Assembly (NCBI RefSeq): GCF_004078655.1
Contig: NZ_RZNC01000009.1
Location: 1 to 57,679 of the forward strand
Origin: Labedella populi
GTDB taxonomy: Bacteria; Actinomycetota; Actinomycetes; Actinomycetales; Microbacteriaceae
DNA: 57,679 nucleotides
Reading direction: 5' to 3'
This document shows, piece after piece, positions 35,256-44,319 of this stretch. The translations under genes and the position numbers were made by a program. Below the pieces are notes generated by a model, which saw only the letters and a list, made by a program, of their open reading frames with translations, was not told the DNA's origin and searched no databases. Within the stretch, counting starts at the first letter, position 1, and each line of letters begins with the position of its first letter.

Positions 35256-36441
35256 CGGTGGGCGTGACGGTGGGCGTGACGACGCGACGGTCACGGCGCG
35301 CCCGCAGCGCGTCGGCTGCGCGACCGACGGCACGACCGGTGCGCCGGGCGAGGGTGTGCGACGGTCGTTCGACGAGCCGGAAGAAGATCTCGGCGAGGAG
35401 AAGGCTCGCGGGCACACCGATGAGGCCGACGATCCACCACGACCGGTCGCCGAGGGCATAGGCGATCGTCGCGAGCACGGGGACGTGCACCAGGTAGAGG
35501 CTGAACGACACGCGGCCGAGCCACTGCGGGATCCGGGTTGAGAGCACGCGCTCCGCCGCGGCCGAGCAGACGGCGACGAGGACGAGACCGAGCGCCCCGA
35601 GCCCCGCCAATCCCCACAAGACCTCGGAGACGAGGGTGTGCGGTGCGGCGATCGGCCGGGCGAGCCAACTCGCGATGAGCAACAGGGCGGATCCCGACCC
35701 GGTCACGGACCAGAGGATCGGGCGCGGGCGCCGGCGCGCCCACGCGAGCAGGTCGTCGAGCCGCACGGCTACGAGGGTCCCGAGCAGGAAGACGGGCAGG
35801 TAGACGAGCGCGTCGACGCCGATGACGCGACCGACGACCGTCGCGGCCGCCGCCGCGACACCTGTGAGCGCGAGGGCGCCGACGCTGCGTCGCAACAGGA
35901 GGGACACGCCGACGGCGACCGGGAGGAGCGCCGTGAACACGAGCTCCCAGCGCAGCGACCACAGCGTGTTGACGATGTCATAGCTCGCAGGCATCAGGCT
36001 CGCCTCGCGGAGGAACGAGGCGACGGTCACGGTCGACGCGTTCGCCTCGTCGATCCACTCGCCGGTCGTGACGGCGCCCGATCGCCGTGGCACGAGGTGG
36101 ATCAGGATCACCGCCAACACGAGCGCTCCCCACACGGGGACGTAGAGCCGGACGAGCCGCGACGCGAAGAACGCGGCCCACGACGTCGTGCGCCGCACGA
36201 GCGGGAGGGCGACCACGAGGCCGCTCAGCACGAAGAACACGAGGACCGCCTCGGTGCCCGCGAAGAGGAGTTTCAGAGGGGACTCGGTCACGCCGGTCCA
36301 GACCGCCTCCGCGCGACCGCCTCCCGACGCGAACGGACGGGCGATGAGGCTCACGTGGTACACGACGACGACGAACGCGGCGACCCCACGCACGCCGTCC
36401 AGTGCGCGCAACCGCGCCGAAGCCGTCGTCCCCTCTCGCAT
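35194..36441 (-). CDS. Acyltransferase 3 family membrane protein (OafA-like)
   Basis: The 415-aa integral membrane protein opens LRALDGVRGVAAFVVVVYHV, with the catalytic His of acyltransferase-3 proteins, then FFVLSGLVVALPLV and FFASRLVRLYVPVW with the conserved Arg. About ten helices end in FSLYLVHVPVLATIAY and a positively charged tail with Thr-Val-Thr-Pro repeats. It should O-acylate a cell-surface glycan, possibly the product of the neighbouring glycosyltransferase (inference). The two genes overlap tail to tail. Confidence 0.9.
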   Translation of the reverse strand: MREGTTASARLRALDGVRGVAAFVVVVYHVSLIARPFASGGGRAEAVWTGVTESPLKLLFAGTEAVLVFFVLSGLVVALPLVRRTTSWAAFFASRLVRLYVPVWGALVLAVILIHLVPRRSGAVTTGEWIDEANASTVTVASFLREASLMPASYDIVNTLWSLRWELVFTALLPVAVGVSLLLRRSVGALALTGVAAAAATVVGRVIGVDALVYLPVFLLGTLVAVRLDDLLAWARRRPRPILWSVTGSGSALLLIASWLARPIAAPHTLVSEVLWGLAGLGALGLVLVAVCSAAAERVLSTRIPQWLGRVSFSLYLVHVPVLATIAYALGDRSWWIVGLIGVPASLLLAEIFFRLVERPSHTLARRTGRAVGRAADALRARRDRRVVTPTVTPTVTPAGATVVAPPGGRGPRPE

Positions 36442-36489
36442 CCGTCGATGCTAGACACCCAACCTGCGAAGTGGGAGGGGTGGTCTTCG

Positions 36490-38142
36490 TCAGCCCTCGG
36501 ACGTACTCGAGACGACGCGCGCGGGCACGCGTACGGTGACCGTCGTTCCGACGTTCGGCTCGCTCTGGACCCCGATCGTTCCGCCGTGGGCCTCGACGAT
36601 GCCGTGTGCGATGGAGAGCCCGATGCCGAAGCCGCCCGCCGCACCGTCACGCGCCTGCCTCGCGCGGTAGAACGGGTCGAAGAGCTGGGCGACCTCCTCC
36701 GGCGACATCCCCACGCCGGTGTCGCTCACGCGGAGCTCCGCGACTCCCTCGATCTCTCGCAGCGAGATGGCGGCGACCCCTCCCGGGGGCGTGTACTTCA
36801 CGGCGTTCGAGAGCAGATTGTCGATGACCTGCCGGAATCGCCCCTCGTCGACGTCAGCGATCACGGGCGGCGCGACGTCAACATCGATCCTCACCCGACT
36901 CGAGTCCGCCCGCGGGGCCACGTCCTCAACACTCCGTTCGGCGAGCCGGGAGACGTCGACCGTGACGGGTTCGATGGCGACTTCGGCGTGAGGCAGCCGG
37001 AGCAGATCCTCGATACGGGCGAGAAGCAGATTCGCGTTGCGGGTGATGACCTCGAATTCGCGCTCGATGCCGGCCTTTTTCCAGTCCGTCACGTCGGAGA
37101 TGAGGTCGATGTAACCCACGATCGAGGTGAGCGGTGTTCGCAGTTCATGGGAGACCGAGAGCAGGAAGTCCTCCCGAATCTGCACGGCGTGGGCGAGCTG
37201 GGTGACATCGTGCGCGACGACGACCGTCCCGAGACGGCTGCCGTCGTCACGGGTGACGGCCCGCGCCGAGCCGAGCACGGCTCGCTGGTTCCCCGGTTCT
37301 CCGATCCAGACGAGTTCGTTGGCGATGTGCTCTCCCGCGAGCGCCCGAGCGGGGATCTGCCGCTCGGGCGGGACGGGCGTGAGGCGATCCGGACCGAAGA
37401 CGAGCCGCGCGGCCCGATCGTCGATGCCCTCGGGTTTGCCTGCGGTGCGGAACAGGTCGCGAGCGGTCGCGTTGATGTGCCGGACCATCCCGTCGCCGTC
37501 GTAGTAGATGACACCGACATCGACCGCGTCGATGAGAGCCTCGGTGAGGTGTTTACGGTCCTCGAGCTCCACGACCGACTCGAACAGATCGTTCGAGGTG
37601 CGCTCGATCTGTCCCGCATGCTCGAGCAGGAGCCGCGACAGTCGATTGAGCCAGATCGCGGCGAGCGCCGCCGTGAGCGGGAGGATCATCGCTCGTCCCC
37701 ATTCGAGAGGACTGTCGGGTATCTCACCGTGAGCCACGAGCGGGACGAGCGAGACGAGGAGCGCACCGGCGATCGCGACCAGTAAACCCGAGCGGTGGAA
37801 GCCGTAGCCGAGCCACAGCACCGGGAAGACGCAGAGGAGGAACGCCTCGGGGAGCGTTTCGTGGCTCGCGAGGTAGATGAGGGCGGCCGAGACGAGATCG
37901 AGGACCGGTATCAACACGATCCATTGCCCGACGAAACGCTCCCAGGGCACGACCAGACCGAGAACGGTCGACACGACCGCGACCACGGTCCCCGCGAGGA
38001 ACGCTCGCGGATGGTGGGAGGCAGCGCCCGAGAGGACGACGAGGGGCGCCACGAGGATGAAGATGACGACGAACGGCAACTGACCACGAGTGAAGAGTTC
38101 GAGGCGCGTCCGCATGGTCGAGCCGTGAGCGTGCAGCGGCAT
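36490..38142 (-). CDS. Membrane PAS-histidine kinase, orphan
   Basis: The 550-aa sensor kinase has about five hydrophobic helices (20-170) without a large external domain, a PAS domain (about 200-315; IDAVDVGVIYYDGDGMVRHI), the H box SVSHELRTPLTSIVGYIDL with phospho-accepting His332, and a HATPase domain with DNLLSNAVKYTPPGG, SDTGVGMSPEEV and GIGLSIAHGIVEAHGG. ATG 38142 is preceded by GGAGGGGGCCC. No response regulator gene is in the window, so its partner is elsewhere. Confidence 0.92.
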   Translation of the reverse strand: MPLHAHGSTMRTRLELFTRGQLPFVVIFILVAPLVVLSGAASHHPRAFLAGTVVAVVSTVLGLVVPWERFVGQWIVLIPVLDLVSAALIYLASHETLPEAFLLCVFPVLWLGYGFHRSGLLVAIAGALLVSLVPLVAHGEIPDSPLEWGRAMILPLTAALAAIWLNRLSRLLLEHAGQIERTSNDLFESVVELEDRKHLTEALIDAVDVGVIYYDGDGMVRHINATARDLFRTAGKPEGIDDRAARLVFGPDRLTPVPPERQIPARALAGEHIANELVWIGEPGNQRAVLGSARAVTRDDGSRLGTVVVAHDVTQLAHAVQIREDFLLSVSHELRTPLTSIVGYIDLISDVTDWKKAGIEREFEVITRNANLLLARIEDLLRLPHAEVAIEPVTVDVSRLAERSVEDVAPRADSSRVRIDVDVAPPVIADVDEGRFRQVIDNLLSNAVKYTPPGGVAAISLREIEGVAELRVSDTGVGMSPEEVAQLFDPFYRARQARDGAAGGFGIGLSIAHGIVEAHGGTIGVQSEPNVGTTVTVRVPARVVSSTSEG

Positions 38143-38316
38143 GGGCCCCCTCCGTGTCGGCACGACGGCGTGTCGTGTCAGAAATGCTAGAGCAGGAAGA
38201 ACCTCCTGCTCGTCCGATCGGCGCTGCATCACCCGATTGTTACGAAACGGAATCGAGTCCGCCGGATGAGTGTCGGCAGCGGCACGACCACACGCCCCAC
38301 GCTGCCACCGCACGCG

Positions 38317-39360
38317 TCACTCCAGGTCGATGAGCACCTTTCCGACGGTGTCCGCTTCGACGGCGCGGTGCGCGTCCGCGGCCTGCTCGAGCGGGAAGTG
38401 GTGGAGGGGCAGCCCGTTCTCCTCCCCGACCTCGAGGGCGCCCGCCGCGACGGCGGCCGTGACGTCCTCCGCGGCGGCCGCGAGCGCCTCGGCTCCCATC
38501 GTGTAGATGAGGATGAACTGCAGGCGCGTGTTGCGGACCATGCTGGGTCGGATGGCGACCTCGACGGTGTCGCCGCCGCCGTCCGCGTAGCTCGCGACGA
38601 CCCCGCGGGGCTTCAGGACCGACTGGTCGAGTTCGAGGTTGGCGGCGACCGCGACCTCGACGACCATGTCGACGCCGTCGGGTGCGATCGAGCGGATCTG
38701 CTCCACCGCGTCGTCCTCGCGGTAGTTGACGACGTGGTGCGCTCCTGCCGCTCGCGCGAGCTCGGCCTTCTCGGGCCCGCTCACCGTCGTGATGACGGTC
38801 GCGTCGGCCCAGCGCGCGAGCTGGATCGCAGCGTGTCCGACGGCGCCGGCACCCCCGGACACGAGCACGATGCGACCGTCGAGCGCGCCCGGGGCGAGCC
38901 GCCGCGGGCCGTCTTCCGAGACCGTAAGCGCCCGGTGCGCCGTGACGGCGGGGACGCCGAGGCTCGCGCCGACGTCGAAGGACGCGGAGTCGGGAAGCGG
39001 AGCGATCCGGTTCACGGGGAGGATCGTGAACTGCTGCGCCGTGCCCGTCGGCCGCTCCTGCGCCGAGAGGAACGTCCACACGCGGTCGCCGACGGCGAAG
39101 CCGTCGACCCCCTCGCCGATCGCGTCGACGACGCCGGAGCCGTCCTGGTTCGGGACGACCTCACCGAAGGGCAGCCGCTGGCCGGGTCCGCCACCCGTTC
39201 TCGACTTCCAGTCGGTGGGATTCACACCGGAGCGGACGACGCGCACGCGCACCTCGCCCGGGCCCGGTTCGTGGACGTCGCGCTCGACGAGGTGGAGGAC
39301 GGAGGCGTCCCCCGTCTCCTGGTAGACGACGGCCGACTGGGTTCTCGTTTCGCTGCTCAT
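38317..39360 (-). CDS. NADPH:quinone reductase, zinc-free MDR family
   Basis: The 347-aa protein matches quinone oxidoreductases: VRVRVVRSGVNPTDWKSRTG, EVVPNQDGSGVVDAIGEGVDGF, GDRVWTF, VLVSGGAGAVGHAAIQLA (NADPH-binding motif) and VTTVSG..EKAELARAAGAHHV. It lacks the zinc-binding Cys cluster of alcohol dehydrogenases. It should reduce quinones or enones with NADPH in the cytoplasm. It is followed in the genome by an isochorismatase-like gene on the same strand, 85 bases upstream. Confidence 0.88.
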   Translation of the reverse strand: MSSETRTQSAVVYQETGDASVLHLVERDVHEPGPGEVRVRVVRSGVNPTDWKSRTGGGPGQRLPFGEVVPNQDGSGVVDAIGEGVDGFAVGDRVWTFLSAQERPTGTAQQFTILPVNRIAPLPDSASFDVGASLGVPAVTAHRALTVSEDGPRRLAPGALDGRIVLVSGGAGAVGHAAIQLARWADATVITTVSGPEKAELARAAGAHHVVNYREDDAVEQIRSIAPDGVDMVVEVAVAANLELDQSVLKPRGVVASYADGGGDTVEVAIRPSMVRNTRLQFILIYTMGAEALAAAAEDVTAAVAAGALEVGEENGLPLHHFPLEQAADAHRAVEADTVGKVLIDLE

Positions 39361-39445
39361 GATGCCTCCGACGCTACGACTCCCGACGCACGACCTCCAC
39401 CCCCTGGACGCGGCGCGGTCGATACGGTGCTGACCTCGCGCCCCG

Positions 39446-40123
39446 TCAGGGGGCGACGGGCATCACACGGCCGTAGGACGGCGTCGTGAAGGCACGGTCC
39501 CACGCGGCACCCGGGGCGAGGAGTTCGCGCCAGGGCGCGACCTCGACGTAGAGGACCCGCATCGCGTCGAGCGCGGCGACGTGCAGCGCCTCGCCATCGG
39601 TCGACACGGCATCGTCGGGGACGGCCACCTCGAAGCCCATCATCATGGCCGAACGCGATGTCGTCTCGACGCAGACGTTCGTCTGCAAACCCGCGACCAG
39701 AAGTCGGCGGACACCGAGGTTGCGCAGGATCACATCCAGCTCCGTGCGGAAGAACGCGTCCCACCGCAGTTTCTCGAGCACGATGTCGCCCGGCTGCGGG
39801 GCGACCGCGTCGAGGATCTCCGACGCCCAGCCGTCCGGCCGGGTGTCGACGAGTTCCTCCTCCGCGGCCGGCACGGACGCGCGCAGCTTGCGCATGCTCG
39901 GGGTCATGTCGGCGCCGTCGGCGCGTTGGACCTGCCGCGTGTAGATGATCGGAAGGCCCTGGGACCGCGCCTCCTCGAGCAGCTCGGCGCATGCCGCGAC
40001 GACCTCGTCGAAGCGAAAGATCGGCGGCCAGCCGAATCGGTCGCGCTTGTCCTGTTCGAGATACATGTTCTGCATGTCGATCATGAGGACAGCGGTGTCG
40101 GCGACGGGTGCGAGAGCGTTCAT
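39446..40123 (-). CDS. Isochorismatase-family cysteine hydrolase
   Basis: The 225-aa protein has the triad Asp16 (AVLMIDMQNMYL), Lys118 (DIVLEKLRWDAFFRTELDVIL) and Cys151 (VAGLQTNVCVETTSRSA). The EKxRxxAFxxTxLDxxL pattern and N-terminal extension resemble ureidoacrylate, biuret and similar amidohydrolases more than true isochorismatase. It is divergent from an MFS exporter gene, and a symmetrical site lies between them. Confidence 0.85.
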   Translation of the reverse strand: MNALAPVADTAVLMIDMQNMYLEQDKRDRFGWPPIFRFDEVVAACAELLEEARSQGLPIIYTRQVQRADGADMTPSMRKLRASVPAAEEELVDTRPDGWASEILDAVAPQPGDIVLEKLRWDAFFRTELDVILRNLGVRRLLVAGLQTNVCVETTSRSAMMMGFEVAVPDDAVSTDGEALHVAALDAMRVLYVEVAPWRELLAPGAAWDRAFTTPSYGRVMPVAP

Positions 40124-40148
40124 CTACTTTTCCAACCCTTCAAGTCTT

Positions 40149-40164
40149 ACTATCGTTTGATAGT
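40149..40164. promoter_or_regulatory. Inverted-repeat operator between hydrolase and MFS genes
   Basis: ACTATC-GTTT-GATAGT is a perfect 6+6 inverted repeat in an A+T-rich 102-base divergent promoter region. An operator controlling both genes is likely. The regulator is not encoded next to it. Confidence 0.55.
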
Positions 40165-40225
40165 CCACTATTGTTATATCCGACGAGCGTTTCCGTCGCG
40201 TTAAATCGATCCACCGGGAGGACCC

Positions 40226-41689
40226 GTGGTCTCACAGCTCGTCACGGAACGCAGTGCGCCCCCGATCCATCCCCGTGCCTGGCCGATCTTCGCGCTCCTC
40301 GTCGCGACCGCTGCCCTCACCATCCTCGACGTTTCCAAGGTCGGAGTCGTCCTCCCGGCCATCCAGGAGTCCACCGGAGGATCCGAGACGACGATCCAGC
40401 TCATGCTCGTCGGGTACACGATCGCCTACGCCGTCCTCCTCCTTCCGGCCGGGCGGCTCGGCGACATCCTGCCTCGATCGACGGTCTTCCTCGTCGGCGC
40501 GTCCGTGTTCGTGCTCGCGAGTGCGCTCTGTGCCCTGGCGCCCGACGCCGGCTGGCTCGTCGGAGGGCGGATCGTCCAGGGCGCCGGTGCCGGCATCCTG
40601 ATGCCGCAGGTCCTCGGCCTCATCCAGCGCCTCTTCCCACCGCAGGCACGCACGAAGCCCCTCGCCATCCTCGCGGGCACAACGGCCGTGACATCGACGT
40701 TCGGTCCCCTCCTCGCCGGCTTCGTGATGGAGTGGGTGCCCGGGGACGACGCCTGGCGCGTCCTCTTCTGGATCAACGTCGCTCTCGGTGCCGTCATCCT
40801 CCCCTTCGCGATCGGCATCCTCCGCGAGCCGCCGAGCGATCGCACGCGCGGGTTCGACCTCGTCGGAGCACTGCTCCTCGTCCCGGCCGTCATCCTCACC
40901 ATCGCGCCGGTCTCCGTCATTTCCTCGACGACGCCGCCCCACGTGTGGATGCTCGCGAGCGTCGCGCTCGGGTTCGCGTCGGCGGGGGCCTTCGTCAGTT
41001 ACGAGCGCCGACTGACGGGGCGTGGCGTCCAACCGCTCGTCGACCCGGCACTCTTCCGATTCCGGCACCTGCCGGCCGGCGTGCTCATCTCGGGATTCAT
41101 GCACGCGGCCGGAACGGCGAGCACACTCATGATCACCCTCTATTTGCAGCAGCGTGCCGGCCAGACCCCCCTCGAGACCTCGCTGTGGATGCTGCCGGCG
41201 GCCCTGTCCATGATCGTCGGGTCGTGGGTCGCCGGGCGCTTCACTGCGGCCACCAGCAATCGTCCCGTCCTGATCGGCACGGCCGTCGGCGTCGTCGGCC
41301 TCACCGCGATCTCCGTCACCATCGGCACGGTGCCCGTCACCGTGGCTCCGGTCGTCATCGCCGCAGTACTACTCGTGTCCTCGTTCGGAACCGCGCTCGT
41401 CGGTCCCGCGAATCAGGGGCGCTCGCTCACCGCGATTCCCGACTACCGCTCGAGCGTCGCGGGCTCGTTGCTGCAGTTCAGTCAGCGGGTCGGCTCCGCG
41501 ATCGGGATGGGCCTCGCGCTCATCGTCTTCTACCCGCTGCTCACCGCGACGACGTTTGCGGGTCGGCCGACCCTCGGGTCGATGCTGGCGGTCGGACTCA
41601 CCGCCCTCTTCACGTTGGGTGCGCTCCTCACGGCTGTCGTCGACCGCGAGCGCCCGCAGAACCGTCGTCGGGGCGGACAGCGGGCCTGA
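40226..41689 (+). CDS. MFS multidrug exporter, DHA2 (14-helix) type
   Basis: The 487-aa transporter has about fourteen helices, LDVSKVGVVLPAIQESTGGS in helix 1, GRLGDILPRSTVFLVG (motif A), GRIVQGAGAGILMPQVLGLI (motif B) and ILAGTTAVTSTFGPLLAGFV (motif C, antiporter). Start GTG 40226 follows GGGAGGAC. It should export drugs or metabolites with proton exchange; the divergent hydrolase may handle a related compound. No substrate is evident. Confidence 0.92.
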   Translation: MVSQLVTERSAPPIHPRAWPIFALLVATAALTILDVSKVGVVLPAIQESTGGSETTIQLMLVGYTIAYAVLLLPAGRLGDILPRSTVFLVGASVFVLASALCALAPDAGWLVGGRIVQGAGAGILMPQVLGLIQRLFPPQARTKPLAILAGTTAVTSTFGPLLAGFVMEWVPGDDAWRVLFWINVALGAVILPFAIGILREPPSDRTRGFDLVGALLLVPAVILTIAPVSVISSTTPPHVWMLASVALGFASAGAFVSYERRLTGRGVQPLVDPALFRFRHLPAGVLISGFMHAAGTASTLMITLYLQQRAGQTPLETSLWMLPAALSMIVGSWVAGRFTAATSNRPVLIGTAVGVVGLTAISVTIGTVPVTVAPVVIAAVLLVSSFGTALVGPANQGRSLTAIPDYRSSVAGSLLQFSQRVGSAIGMGLALIVFYPLLTATTFAGRPTLGSMLAVGLTALFTLGALLTAVVDRERPQNRRRGGQRA

Positions 41690-41912
41690 CGGCTCTGCCC
41701 GACGACATCCACGACGGAGAGGGCGACGGCCAGGTGTCCGACGAAACGGCCCGTCGACGACACGGTCCAGCCCGGCCGCCCTTCCCGGTCACCTCGGCGA
41801 GGCGATCGGTCCCACCGACGACGTCCGGGTTCCTGCCCGACACGAAAGCGGCCAGGCCGACTCCGAGAAGAGTCGACCCGGCCGGGGACGATGAGGGGAA
41901 CGCGGGAAAGCG
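41690..41912. other. Intergenic region between convergent genes
   Basis: These 223 bases between the MFS and peptide-binding-protein gene ends show no gene-quality frame, repeat or clear hairpin. Confidence 0.5.
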
Positions 41913-43499
41913 CTACTCCTCGATCGAGACGTTCGTGAAGTCGATCCACCAGCTCTTCGGCTGCTCGAAGCCCTTCACGTAGGAGGCCATCGCCCGGGGG
42001 GCGGTGTCGTTGACGACGTACATCCACCCGGCGTCCTCGGTCTGGAGGCGTCCGGCCTCGGTGAGCAGCGCCGCCCGCTCGGCATCGTCGCTCGTGACGA
42101 GCGCCTCGGCGTGCAGCGCGTCGAACTCCTCGTTGCAGTATCCGAAGTAGTTGGTCCCGCAGAGCATCGACCAGCTCCAGCTCGAGGGCTGCTCGAGGCT
42201 GAATGCCTGGTTCGCCGCGTTCCAGCCCGTGTTCCCCTCGCCGAGAGCCGCGTACATGCCGGAGAAGTCGACGGGGTCGAGCGTGACGTTGATGCCGACC
42301 TCGGCGAGCTGCGACTGGAGGGCCTCGTTCATGGCCTTCGCCTGCATGGCACCCGACCCGGCAGTGATGTAGCCGACCGTGATGTCGAGCCCGTCCGCGT
42401 AGCCCGCCTCGGCGAGGAGCGATCTCGCCATCTCCGGGTCGTAGCTGTACAGATCGTCGGCCTCGTCGTAGTACAGGCTCGCCTCGGCGAAGAACTGGTA
42501 CGCGGGCACCGCCGTTCCATGGAGCAGGTCGTTCGCGATGGCCTCGCGGTCGATCGCGTAGTTCATCGCCTGTCGTACGCGGATGTCGTCGAAGGGCGCG
42601 ACGTCCGTGAAGAGCTGCCACGACCACTCCCAATCGAATGGGTTCCCGGTCGAGACGAAGCCGGCGTCCTCCAGGGAGGCGAGATCGTCGGGGAGCGCCG
42701 CCTCGATCCAGTCGACCCGTCCGGAACGCAGCGCCGCCGTGCGCGCCGCGGGGTCGGGGATGAGCTCGACGCTGATGCGGTCGAGCTCGGCGGCCTCACC
42801 CCAGTAGTCGTCGTTCCGCGTGAAGCTGATCGACTGGTTCTCCGTGAGTTCGTCGAAGACGAACGGCCCGGTCCCCACCGGGTTCTTCGCCTGCCCCTCG
42901 TTCCCGTCCGCATCGAGCGACTCCGGGCTCGCGAAGTAGACGTTGTAGAGGTCAGCGAGGAAGAATGCGAACGGTTCGTTGAGGGTGAATGCGACTGTCG
43001 AGTCGTCGACGGCCTCCACGGACTCGACGTAGGCGAGCACGGCGTAGTACGTGCCCACCGCCGCGTCGTAGTGCGGGTCGTTCTCGTCGGTGTACCGGTT
43101 GACGTTGTAGACGACGGCGTCCGCGTCGAAGTCGGTGCCGTCGTGGAACGTGACACCCTCCTGGAGCGCGAACGTGTAGGTGAGCCCGTCGTCGCTGATC
43201 TCCCAGGACTCGGCGAGCGCAGGAGCGACGCCGGCCGCGGCGTCGGGGTCCGAGACGTCGCGCTTCGTCAGGCCCTCGTAGACGAGGTTGCCGATGAGGC
43301 GCTGTCCCTCGTAGCCGGCGAGCGTGATGGCTCCCGTGTCGAGGCTCGGGAGCGACGCCATCTGGCTGCCGATAACGAGCTCCTGTTCGTCCGGAGCCGA
43401 TTCGCCGCCGGCGGAGCAGCCGACGAGCGCCAACGCGGCGACGATGGTGCCTGCTGCGGCGCCGAGCAGGCGGCGCGAGCGGCGTGAGGTGTGCTGCAT
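41913..43499 (-). CDS. ABC peptide/nickel-type substrate-binding lipoprotein (SBP family 5)
   Basis: The 528-aa precursor has an Arg-rich N-terminus, a hydrophobic stretch and a lipobox ALVGC (Cys about 28). SBP-5 motifs include GNLVYEGLTKRD, LAESWEISDDGLTYTFALQEGVTFHDGTDFDADAVVYNVNR in pieces, and VGTGPFVFDELTENQSISF. DIRVRQAMNYAIDREAI marks the second lobe. It is the last gene of a five-gene importer operon, 61 bases after the ATPase genes. Ligand may be an oligopeptide, glutathione or another small molecule. Confidence 0.94.
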   Translation of the reverse strand: MQHTSRRSRRLLGAAAGTIVAALALVGCSAGGESAPDEQELVIGSQMASLPSLDTGAITLAGYEGQRLIGNLVYEGLTKRDVSDPDAAAGVAPALAESWEISDDGLTYTFALQEGVTFHDGTDFDADAVVYNVNRYTDENDPHYDAAVGTYYAVLAYVESVEAVDDSTVAFTLNEPFAFFLADLYNVYFASPESLDADGNEGQAKNPVGTGPFVFDELTENQSISFTRNDDYWGEAAELDRISVELIPDPAARTAALRSGRVDWIEAALPDDLASLEDAGFVSTGNPFDWEWSWQLFTDVAPFDDIRVRQAMNYAIDREAIANDLLHGTAVPAYQFFAEASLYYDEADDLYSYDPEMARSLLAEAGYADGLDITVGYITAGSGAMQAKAMNEALQSQLAEVGINVTLDPVDFSGMYAALGEGNTGWNAANQAFSLEQPSSWSWSMLCGTNYFGYCNEEFDALHAEALVTSDDAERAALLTEAGRLQTEDAGWMYVVNDTAPRAMASYVKGFEQPKSWWIDFTNVSIEE

Positions 43500-43560
43500 G
43501 TCACTCCTTGAGGGTGGGTGCGGTGAGGCAGGGGGTGGTGTTCCGTGATGGAGCGGTCGT

Positions 43561-44319
43561 TCAGGGCACCCCGACGACGGATCGGGCGGCCAGCAGTTCG
43601 CGCGTGTACGCGTCCTGCGGGTCGCCGAGCACGTCGCGCGTGCGACCGGATTCGACGGTGATGCCGCGGTTCAGAACGAGGACGTCGTCACTGATGTGGT
43701 CGATGACCGCGAGGTCGTGGCTGATGAAGAGGAGGGCGACGCCCATCTCCTTCTGCAGGTCTGCGAATGTGTTGAGGACTTGGGCCTGCACCGACTTGTC
43801 CAGTGCGGACACGGCTTCGTCGCACACCAGGACGTCGGGGCGACCGGCGATCGCCCGCGCGATTGCGATGCGCTGGGCCTGCCCTCCCGAGAGTTCGTAC
43901 GGCCAGGCGTGCACGTAGTCGCGCGTGAGGGCCACCTGATCGAGCAGCTCGTTCGTGCGCGCCGTCCACGTCGCTCGGGGCAGCCTCTGCGCCGCGAACT
44001 GGAATCGCAGGTTGTCGCCGACGGTCATCGCCGGGTTGAGCGCATGACGCGGGTCCTGTGGCACGAGCTGGATCCGGCGTCGCGCCGTCCGGAGCGGCGT
44101 CGCGCGGAGGCCGAACAGGTCGGTGCCTCCGAGCTCGACCGTTCCCGCGTCCGGTTGCAGCAGTCTCATGACGATCCGCCCCAGTGTCGACTTCCCGCTG
44201 CCGGATTCGCCGACGACGCCGAGCGTCCGACCGGCGTGGAGCTCGAATGAGCAATCGTCGAGGGCGGTGAAGCCGGAGTAGGTCTTGCGGACGCCGTGGG
44301 CCGAGAGGACGACTGTCAC
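43561..44319 (-). CDS. ABC transporter ATPase, OppF/DppF type
   Basis: The 252-aa ATPase shows Walker A GESGSGKSTLG, Q loop QLVPQDPRHALNP, signature YELSGGQAQRIAIARA, Walker B VLVCDEAVSALD and switch His in LFISHDLAVIDH. Start GTG 44319 is preceded by GGAGG and overlaps the stop of the OppD-like gene by four bases. It lacks most of the usual C-terminal oligopeptide extension, so it is slightly short for the class. Confidence 0.93.
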   Translation of the reverse strand: MTVVLSAHGVRKTYSGFTALDDCSFELHAGRTLGVVGESGSGKSTLGRIVMRLLQPDAGTVELGGTDLFGLRATPLRTARRRIQLVPQDPRHALNPAMTVGDNLRFQFAAQRLPRATWTARTNELLDQVALTRDYVHAWPYELSGGQAQRIAIARAIAGRPDVLVCDEAVSALDKSVQAQVLNTFADLQKEMGVALLFISHDLAVIDHISDDVLVLNRGITVESGRTRDVLGDPQDAYTRELLAARSVVGVP

